Source: Patescibacteria group bacterium
GTDB taxonomy: Bacteria > Patescibacteriota > Minisyncoccia > Phycocordibacterales > UBA12445
Assembly (NCBI GenBank): GCA_022710205.1
Contig: JAKLHJ010000042.1
Span: 1 to 6,349, forward strand
Direction: 5' to 3'
Length of the DNA stretch: 6,349 nt
Shown in pieces: positions 1-4,887 of this stretch. A program made the position numbers and the translations under genes. Positions within the stretch are counted from its first letter, which is position 1; each line of letters begins with the position of its first letter. The notes under the pieces are model-generated. The model had not been told where the DNA came from and made no database searches. It saw only the letters and a program-made list of their open reading frames with translations.

Positions 1-719
1 AGTTCTATGATTTAATAACAGGAGATGAATTGAGCTGGCAGGCTATTCTTTATGACTTAATTAATTCTGAGCAGCTTGATCCTTGGGACATTGACATTGC
101 TGTTCTTGCTAATAAATATCTGGAGAAGATAAAAGAGCTTGAAGAGGTTAATTTTCACATGTCAAGCAAGGTTTTATTTGCTGCTGCTTTATTATTAAGA
201 ATTAAGTCAGAGATTCTGCTTAGTATTCACATAAGAATTCTTGATGAAATCTTGTTTGGAAAAGAAGAAGAGGAGAAGAAAAAAGAAGAGGCCAGAGAAA
301 TCGCCCGCAAGATGGTTGGGCTTACTGATAAAGAAATTAGCGATCTCTTCCCCGAAGAGCTGCATAAAATTGATAGTCTTATGGCCGAACAATTCATAGA
401 GCCAGCTGAGGGCGTGCGTGGTGAGGGGCTTGGCGATATGGAGAGAAAACTCAGGGTCCAGGAACAGATTGATAATGCGAGGAAGATACTTGGGAAAGAG
501 CGAGTTTTGGGGCCGGAGGAGTGGAGGTCGTCTAATGCCGCCTGGACAAAAACACCAGTTGCGATTGATTGGACAAAAGTTCCAGAAATACCTTTTTCCG
601 ATGAAGAACTTGAAACTGCGAAGAAAAATGGGAAGAAGCTAGCGCTCAGCGCAGAGGGGTGGGACTTCCGAAAACACTACACATTTTTTAAGGCACTGAA
701 GGAGGCATTATTAGGATAA
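1..719 (+). CDS. 5'-partial chimeric frame: archaeal-type ScpA (kleisin) fragment joined to an unrecognised C-terminal half
   Basis: The frame is open from base 3 and continues off the left edge, so the TTG at 30 is not a convincing start. Codons before it (FYDLITGDE) read on into the ScpA homology. Numbered from that TTG, residues 2-76 match the N-terminal kleisin domain of ScpA, which binds SMC in the chromosome-condensing SMC-ScpAB complex. Landmarks are WQAILYDL (3-10), LDPWDIDI (16-23), LANKYLE (26-32) and an SSKVL-AAALLLRIKSEILL helix (45-64). The wording is closer to DPANN archaeal ScpA than to the usual bacterial form. After an E/K-rich stretch (77-88) the homology stops. Residues 89-229 contain no family I recognise, although WTKVPEIPFSDEELETAKKNG (181-201) looks like a folded, conserved segment. 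ScpA's C-terminal winged-helix part is not visible. Hand-counted GC rises from 33% (61-240) to 49% (301-480). ScpA assignment of the first part is fairly secure; the unity of the gene is doubtful. Confidence 0.6.
   Translation, partial: FYDLITGDELSWQAILYDLINSEQLDPWDIDIAVLANKYLEKIKELEEVNFHMSSKVLFAAALLLRIKSEILLSIHIRILDEILFGKEEEEKKKEEAREIARKMVGLTDKEISDLFPEELHKIDSLMAEQFIEPAEGVRGEGLGDMERKLRVQEQIDNARKILGKERVLGPEEWRSSNAAWTKTPVAIDWTKVPEIPFSDEELETAKKNGKKLALSAEGWDFRKHYTFFKALKEALLG
258..293. other. Purine-rich junction between two unlike sequences
   Basis: This A/G-only-looking tract encodes GKEEEEKKKEEA and marks the point where archaeal-type ScpA similarity ends and an unrelated, more GC-rich protein begins. 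E/K-rich linkers are natural in ScpA after the first domain. Low-complexity purine tracts are also classic places for short-read assemblies to join two genomes. I cannot place the breakpoint more precisely. Confidence 0.45.
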
Positions 720-742
720 GGCTGCTGTTAACTTTTTAAAAT

Positions 743-1195
743 ATGGCCAAGATTTTTATTTCATCCGATCATGCGGGATTTAATCTAAAGGAGGTTCTTG
801 TGAGCTATCTAAAAGGGATTGGTCATGACGTGCTCGATAAGGGGCCTTTCACACTCGACCTTAATGACGATTATCCTGATTTTATTTCCTTAGTTGCTGC
901 GGAGGTTTCTAAAGATTCATCTTCAAGAGGGATAATTCTTGGTGGTTCCGGTCAGGGTGAAGCGATGGTCGCAAATAGGTTCAAGGGGGTCAGGGCATCT
1001 GTTTTTTATGGTGGAACACTCGATATGATAAAAGTCACCAGAGAGCACAATGATTCAAATATCCTTTCGCTGGGCGCAAGATTTATGACAGAAGATGAGG
1101 CAAAAGCGGCGGTAAAACTTTGGCTTGATACGCCTTTCACCAATGAAGAAAGACACGTCCGCCGTATACATAAGATAGATGAGTATCCGGCGTAG
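743..1195 (+). CDS. rpiB: Ribose-5-phosphate isomerase B (RpiB/LacAB family)
   Basis: RpiB is a cytosolic aldose-ketose isomerase that interconverts ribose 5-phosphate and ribulose 5-phosphate in the non-oxidative pentose phosphate pathway. The 150-residue length is normal for the family. Visible motifs are SDHAG (8-12) with D9-H10 at the substrate pocket, DYPD (43-46), GGSGQGEAMVANR (67-79), REHND (100-104) with the ring-opening histidine H102, and RHVRR (137-141) for phosphate binding. The catalytic-base position is of the mycobacterial type: the enterobacterial cysteine is replaced by glycine in GGSGQGE, and E73 sits where M. tuberculosis RpiB has its active glutamate. The ATG at 743 gives the standard MxKIxxxSDHAG start, but no Shine-Dalgarno sequence precedes it; the 23 bp gap is AT-rich. 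The next gene is a likely ribulose-phosphate epimerase, which supports the pathway assignment. LacA/LacB galactose-6-phosphate isomerase is the alternative within the family but is less likely in this context. Confidence 0.93.
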   Translation: MAKIFISSDHAGFNLKEVLVSYLKGIGHDVLDKGPFTLDLNDDYPDFISLVAAEVSKDSSSRGIILGGSGQGEAMVANRFKGVRASVFYGGTLDMIKVTREHNDSNILSLGARFMTEDEAKAAVKLWLDTPFTNEERHVRRIHKIDEYPA

Positions 1196-1232
1196 TTCGT
1201 TTGTTGGTCGCGTTTACGGCGATTTTTTGAAG

Positions 1233-1304
1233 AGTTTGTAGTTGGTAGTAATTAGTTGTTAGAAAAAACTATTACTATTAACTATCAACTAAAAACTATA
1301 AACT
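1233..1304. repeat. Imperfect palindrome of TAGTT/AACTA units in the rpiB-rpe gap
   Basis: The left arm at 1233-1248 (AGTTTGTAGTTGGTAG) pairs with CTATCAACTA and AAACT blocks at 1282-1304, with one mismatch and an insertion. Around the loop are further TAGTTGTTAG and CTATTACTATTAACTATC units, so the whole stretch is a degenerate array of AACTA-like units in opposite orientations. It ends 6 bp before the rpe-like start codon. It could be a small dispersed palindrome or a hairpin in the mRNA between the two genes. The rest of this 115-bp gap (1196-1232) holds nothing I recognise. Confidence 0.5.
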
Positions 1305-1310
1305 AAACAC

Positions 1311-1970
1311 ATGGAAATTGTACCTGCAATAATCGGTAAAAATATAAAAGAGGTCGAGGACAAGGTCACAAAAGTCCTTGGTTCTGTGAAATGGATCCAG
1401 ATAGATGTAATGGACGGTATTTTTTCACCTACAAAAAGCTGGCCTTATACAGAAGGCGCAATTAGCGACCTATCCAAGATAGACGCGATAAGGAACGACG
1501 ACCAAAAGATAGAGGTGCATCTTATGGTTAAGGATCCCGAAAAAGTTATTCCGCAGTTTGTTGAATATGGCGCAGATAGGATTGTTTTTCATTATGAAGC
1601 TACAAAAAATAGTTCTGAGATAATTAAGTTTTTAGAAAACGAAGAGGTAGAGGTGGCAGTATCACTCATGATGAGCACGCCGATATCTGCTATAGATGAG
1701 CTTATCGGCGAAATAGACAGCGTTCAGTTTATGAGCATCGACAAGATCGGCAGTTACGGGCAGCCGTTTGATAAAAAAGTTTTCAATAGGATAAAAGATA
1801 CAAAAGAAAAATATCCCGGATTATCTATTTCTGTGGACGGAGGAGTAAGTCTTCAAAACGCAAAAGAATTGTTGGATGCGGGTGCAGAGGACCTCGTCAT
1901 AGGTTCTGCAATATTTGATAAGAGCAACCCCGAAGAGGAGGTTTTTAAATTTAAAAATATTATGGTGTAA
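1311..1970 (+). CDS. rpe: Ribulose-phosphate 3-epimerase family protein (divergent Rpe)
   Basis: This is a TIM-barrel protein of the ribulose-5-phosphate 3-epimerase family, which interconverts ribulose 5-phosphate and xylulose 5-phosphate. Its 219 residues fit the family. Barrel landmarks run in order: IVPAI at the first strand (3-7), IDVMDG (31-36), VHLMV (69-73), GADRIVFHYEA (87-97), the flexible loop GSYGQPF (147-153) in place of PGFGGQ, SVDGG (174-178) and GAEDLVIGSAIF (191-202). The two catalytic aspartates are expected at D32 and D176, with metal ligand H70. The other usual metal histidine, in the HxDVMDG motif, is a glutamine here (Q30). The loop MSIDKIGSYG replaces the usual MSVNPGFGG. 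These changes suggest altered metal binding or a related sugar-phosphate substrate. The ATG at 1311 begins exactly at the first strand, and no Shine-Dalgarno sequence is present. Its position after rpiB supports a pentose phosphate role. Family membership is secure, exact substrate less so. Confidence 0.8.
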   Translation: MEIVPAIIGKNIKEVEDKVTKVLGSVKWIQIDVMDGIFSPTKSWPYTEGAISDLSKIDAIRNDDQKIEVHLMVKDPEKVIPQFVEYGADRIVFHYEATKNSSEIIKFLENEEVEVAVSLMMSTPISAIDELIGEIDSVQFMSIDKIGSYGQPFDKKVFNRIKDTKEKYPGLSISVDGGVSLQNAKELLDAGAEDLVIGSAIFDKSNPEEEVFKFKNIMV

Positions 1971-2006
1971 GAGATAGTTATTAAGCCCATAAAGTCAAAA
2001 ATCGTC

Positions 2007-2099
2007 GTCATTGCGAGCGTAGCGAAGCAATCCAGACTTATCTCGATATAGTTACATGGATTGCCACGCCTCAGCTAAGACGCTTCGGCTCGCAATGAC
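2007..2099. repeat. Dispersed inverted-repeat element, copy 1 (GTCATTGCGAG termini)
   Basis: Perfect 11-bp terminal inverted repeats, GTCATTGCGAG (2007-2017) and CTCGCAATGAC (2089-2099), enclose a second inner inverted pair, GCAATCCA (2027-2034) and TGGATTGC (2057-2064). The sequence between inner and outer pairs differs on the two sides (AGCGAAG on the left, a longer GC-rich segment on the right). The element can fold into a long hairpin. A T-rich run (2106-2121) follows it, so it might also help end the rpe transcript, but the 6-nt gap before the T run makes a standard intrinsic terminator uncertain. Related copies lie at 3427-3511 and 4721-4875. Confidence 0.85.
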
Positions 2100-2134
2100 A
2101 AAGTGTTTTTATTATTTTTTTAGTTAAAAGAAAG

Positions 2135-3424
2135 ATGAAAGTTTTTTTATACGACGAATTTAATCCTCAAGACATAGCGATGATGCAGGCGCTCTATTCA
2201 AGGAGCCCGGAAAGTGTGACGAAGCATGTCGAGAAAGTGAGGCAGACCGGTTCCGGTAAATTCATGGAGCGATTTTATGTCGGCTATGGACACGCCAGCA
2301 TCGCTGATTGTGGAAGCACTACGCTGTTTATAGAGGGGGTGAGTATGCTTGCGGCGAAAGCGATAGAGGACTGGCCGCTTTTCTCGGGACAAGAATCTAG
2401 CTCAAGATATATTGATTACTCCAAGCAGACACTTGGAGATCCGATCGGAACCCTAGCCTCAAAAAAGATCTTGGATAGTTGGATGGCTTTTTACATAGCC
2501 TCTTTGCCGAAAGTTGAAGAACACCTAATGGCAAAATATCCAAGAAAGGATGGCGAAGATGAGGGGGTTTATAAGAAGGCTATCAAGGCGAGGGCGTTCG
2601 ATATAATGAGAGGATTCTTGCCGGCCGGAGTTCATACTCAGCTTTCATGGCATACAAATTTGAGACAAGCGGGGGACAAGCTCTTTTTGCTCAAGCATCA
2701 TCCGCTTAAGGAGGTGCGAGATCTTGCCGAAAAGATACACGCCGAACTTTTTGCTAAATATCCTCATAGCTTCGGACACAAGTTTTCCGACGAGCAAGAG
2801 AATTACAGAAAATATTTGCAGAGCAAATACAACTACTTCTTCAACGCAGATGTTCCGGAATTTAAGATGAAGACGAATATAAAAACTTCCGAATTAAACA
2901 AATATAAAGATATTTTTGCGAAGAGGCCCGAGAAGACGGGATTGCCGAATTTCCTAGCCGAACTCGGAAATGTGACATACGACTTTTTGCTAGATTTTGG
3001 TTCGTTCAGAGATATTCAGAGACACAGGAATGGAGTGTGCAGAATGCCGTTGCTTACAACAAAGCTCGGCTTCAACGAGTGGTATCTCGCAGAATTGCCT
3101 GAGGCTGTAAGAAAAGAGGCGAACGGACTTATTAAGGAACAGAAAAAGGCGATCGTGGCGCTAAAGACCGACAAAGAGACGGCGCAGTATTACACCGCGA
3201 TGGGATTCAATGTCAGTTGTAGAGTGACATACGGACTTCCCGCCGCAGTTTATGTTATGGAGCTTCGTTCCGGCAGGCCTGTTCATCCGACACTCAGAAA
3301 AGTCGCTCACAAAATGCACGCTGCGCTCAAGAAAGCGTTTCCTTTAATGAAAACACACCCTGATCTGGCGCTAACTGATTGGGACGTTAAAAGAGGGTTA
3401 CAAGATATTCGCGAGAGGAAATAG
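2135..3424 (+). CDS. Double-domain ThyX-like protein (flavin-dependent thymidylate synthase family)
   Basis: The 429 residues are about twice a normal ThyX (roughly 220-250) and read as two ThyX-like halves. The first half has the family's YGHASIADCG (51-60), an IEGVS helix (66-70), ESSSRYIDYS (87-96) like the nucleotide-binding S..RYV.YS of ThyX, and MRGFLPAGVHTQ...TNLR...HPLKEVRDLA (158-198) like its C-terminal helices. Where ThyX has RHR, this half reads DWP (79-81). The second half carries RDIQRHR (292-298) but lacks the following S..RY. It ends with YGLPAAVYVMELRSG and HPTLRKVAHKM (366-394), which echo the first half. ThyX makes dTMP from dUMP using methylene-tetrahydrofolate, NADPH and FAD; the normal enzyme is a tetramer with shared active sites. 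The downstream glyA would supply methylene-tetrahydrofolate. Whether this protein is catalytic or a derived paralogue cannot be decided by eye. The start at ATG 2135 has only a weak purine tract upstream. Confidence 0.8.
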   Translation: MKVFLYDEFNPQDIAMMQALYSRSPESVTKHVEKVRQTGSGKFMERFYVGYGHASIADCGSTTLFIEGVSMLAAKAIEDWPLFSGQESSSRYIDYSKQTLGDPIGTLASKKILDSWMAFYIASLPKVEEHLMAKYPRKDGEDEGVYKKAIKARAFDIMRGFLPAGVHTQLSWHTNLRQAGDKLFLLKHHPLKEVRDLAEKIHAELFAKYPHSFGHKFSDEQENYRKYLQSKYNYFFNADVPEFKMKTNIKTSELNKYKDIFAKRPEKTGLPNFLAELGNVTYDFLLDFGSFRDIQRHRNGVCRMPLLTTKLGFNEWYLAELPEAVRKEANGLIKEQKKAIVALKTDKETAQYYTAMGFNVSCRVTYGLPAAVYVMELRSGRPVHPTLRKVAHKMHAALKKAFPLMKTHPDLALTDWDVKRGLQDIRERK

Positions 3425-3426
3425 AC

Positions 3427-3511
3427 GTCATCGCGAGGAGGCACGACGAAGCAATCTAGGATAAATAAGGATAAGGTTAAATCTGGATTGCCGCGCTGCG
3501 CTCGCAATGAC
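3427..3511. repeat. Dispersed inverted-repeat element, copy 2
   Basis: The element begins 2 bp after the stop codon of the ThyX-like gene. Outer ends are GTCATCGCGAG (3427-3437, one change from copy 1) and CTCGCAATGAC (3501-3511). The inner pair is GCAATCTAG (3451-3459) and CTGGATTGCC (3483-3492). It fills most of the 116-bp gap before glyA. Read in reverse it encodes the SLRAQRGNP and VPPRDD strings seen when this class of repeat is mistranslated as protein. Confidence 0.85.
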
Positions 3512-3540
3512 AACTACATTACCAAATTAAATTTATTAAA

Positions 3541-4716
3541 ATGGTGGACAAGGAAATTCAAAAACTTATAAAAGGGGAGGAGGCGAGACAGAAGAAGACG
3601 ATAACACTTATCGCTTCCGAAAATTTTGTTTCAAAGGATGTGCTTCTGGCTCTTGGTTCTGTGCTTACAAACAAATATTCCGAAGGATACCCAGGCAAGA
3701 GATATTATGGAGGACAGACTTTCACCGACAAGATAGAGGTGCTTTGTCAGAAGCGCGCTCTCAAAGCTTTTAAGTTGAAAGATAGTGAGTGGGCGGTGAA
3801 TGTTCAGCCACTTTCCGGTTCGCCTGCGAACCTTGCTGTATATATGGCGCTTGTGCCGTTTGGAGAGAAAATAATGGGAATGTCGCTCGATCATGGAGGT
3901 CATCTCACACACGGGCACAAAGTTTCCGCAACAGGAAAGATCTGGAAGCAGGTGCCTTACGGAGTAAATAAAGATACTGAGGTTATTGATTATGAAGAAA
4001 TAAAAAATATCGCTATTACAGAAAAGCCAAAACTTATTGTTGCCGGCTATACTGCATACCCTCGCGCCGTTGATTTCAAAAAATTCAGAGAGATTGCAGA
4101 TGCTTGCGGCGCAATACTTATGGTGGATATGTCCCACTTTGCGGGACTTGTGGCCGGAGGCGCTTACGAAAGCCCGTTCCTTTACGCGGATGTTGTAACA
4201 ACGACTACCCACAAGACTCTCCGCGGCCCGAGAGGCGCGATGATATTCTCTAAAAGAGATGGAAGAGAATTCCCTAAGCTTATAGACAAAGCAGTTTTCC
4301 CCGGACTTCAGGGCGGGCCACATATGAATCAGGTCGCGGCTACGGCAGTGGCGCTTAAGGAGGCTGCTTCGCCAGAATTTAAGAAATACGCAAAGCAAGT
4401 TAAGTTGAACGCCAAGGTTTTGGCCGAGGAGTTGGCAAAAAGAGGATGGAAGATAATTTCCGGGGGCACAGACAGTCATCTTATCCTTATGGATACGTGG
4501 ATGGGAGGCAAAGGGATCCCCGGAGCCGAGGCCAGCGCAAGGCTTGAGAAGAAGGGAATCATTGTAAATAAGAACACAATACCCGGCGAGACAAGGTCGC
4601 CGTTTGATCCGTCCGGCATTAGGCTCGGAACGGCCGCCGTGACCACCCGTGGCGCAAAAGAGAAAAATATGGTAAAAATTGCCGAGGAGATTGATGAGAT
4701 TCTAAGGAGTAAATAA
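3541..4716 (+). CDS. glyA: Serine hydroxymethyltransferase
   Basis: GlyA is a cytosolic PLP enzyme that converts serine and tetrahydrofolate to glycine and 5,10-methylene-tetrahydrofolate. The signature motifs are all visible: LIASENFVS (23-31), TNKYSEGYPGKRYYGGQ (43-59) with the substrate tyrosines, SGSPANLAVYMAL (92-104), MSLDHGGHLTHG (114-125), VDMSHFAGLVA (195-205) with PLP-ring aspartate D196, TTTTHKTLRGPRG (220-232) with Schiff-base lysine K225, FPGLQGGPH (253-261) and GIRLGTAAVTTRG (359-371) with carboxylate-binding R361. At 391 residues it is somewhat shorter than E. coli GlyA (417); the trimmed part is mainly the C-terminal tail. The ATG at 3541 starts the usual N-terminal helix and has no Shine-Dalgarno sequence. 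It lies directly after the ThyX-like gene on the same strand, and its product is the one-carbon donor for ThyX enzymes. An inverted-repeat element sits on each side of the gene. Confidence 0.97.
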   Translation: MVDKEIQKLIKGEEARQKKTITLIASENFVSKDVLLALGSVLTNKYSEGYPGKRYYGGQTFTDKIEVLCQKRALKAFKLKDSEWAVNVQPLSGSPANLAVYMALVPFGEKIMGMSLDHGGHLTHGHKVSATGKIWKQVPYGVNKDTEVIDYEEIKNIAITEKPKLIVAGYTAYPRAVDFKKFREIADACGAILMVDMSHFAGLVAGGAYESPFLYADVVTTTTHKTLRGPRGAMIFSKRDGREFPKLIDKAVFPGLQGGPHMNQVAATAVALKEAASPEFKKYAKQVKLNAKVLAEELAKRGWKIISGGTDSHLILMDTWMGGKGIPGAEASARLEKKGIIVNKNTIPGETRSPFDPSGIRLGTAAVTTRGAKEKNMVKIAEEIDEILRSK

Positions 4717-4720
4717 AACT

Positions 4721-4875
4721 GTCATTGCGAGCCGAGATGCCTGCCCAGTAGTGAGCTCTGCTCTACTACTTCGGGTCTTAATCGAGGTGTGGCAATCCAG
4801 AATAGTTATAAAATTGAAAGCTATAATGTTATAAAGTTAACCCTGGATTGCCACGGGCTTCGCCCTCGCAAAGAC
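4721..4875. repeat. Dispersed inverted-repeat element, copy 3 (enlarged)
   Basis: Outer ends are GTCATTGCGAG (4721-4731) and CTCGCAAAGAC (4865-4875, one mismatch to perfect pairing). The inner pair GGCAATCCAG (4791-4800) and CTGGATTGCC (4843-4852) is a perfect 10-bp match. The left side between outer and inner pairs is about 60 bp, far longer than in copies 1 and 2, and contains its own hairpin. The AT-rich centre (4801-4842) has a TATAAT at 4822-4827. The element occupies nearly all of the glyA-leuS gap. An 8-bp AATAAAAC occurs on both sides (4712-4719 and 4879-4886), a possible but weak target-site duplication. Confidence 0.8.
4747..4770. repeat. Hairpin nested in inverted-repeat copy 3
   Basis: AGTAGTGAGC (4747-4756) and GCTCTACTACT (4760-4770) are inverted repeats apart from one inserted base, separated by TCT. 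It lies within the extra segment that makes copy 3 longer than the other two, so it may be a second element inserted in the first. Confidence 0.5.
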
Positions 4876-4887
4876 AATAATAAAACA

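Noticed and set aside
30..32. TTG as the true start of the first gene
   Set aside because: The frame is open to the left edge and the upstream codons continue the ScpA homology, so the gene begins outside the window.
2089..2121. Intrinsic terminator after the rpe-like gene
   Set aside because: A hairpin and a T-rich run are present, but the stem is the dispersed repeat and the T run starts 6 nt beyond it, so it is noted only as a possibility under copy 1.
3307..3513. Minus-strand frame encoding an SLRAQRGNP-like peptide
   Set aside because: This is the translated inverted-repeat copy 2 plus the antisense of the ThyX-like C-terminus; such peptides are a known by-product of this repeat type.
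3631..4479. Long open frame (282 codons) antisense to glyA
   Set aside because: It lies wholly opposite a well-supported gene, its translation shows no recognisable domain, and it has an erratic composition typical of a shadow frame.
4822..4827. Perfect TATAAT, a possible -10 promoter box for leuS
   Set aside because: It lies in the AT-rich centre of inverted-repeat copy 3 and no -35-like hexamer sits at the right spacing (4799-4804 reads AGAATA).
2007..4875. CRISPR-like spaced repeats
   Set aside because: The three copies are palindromic elements separated by whole genes, with no regular short spacers and no cas genes.
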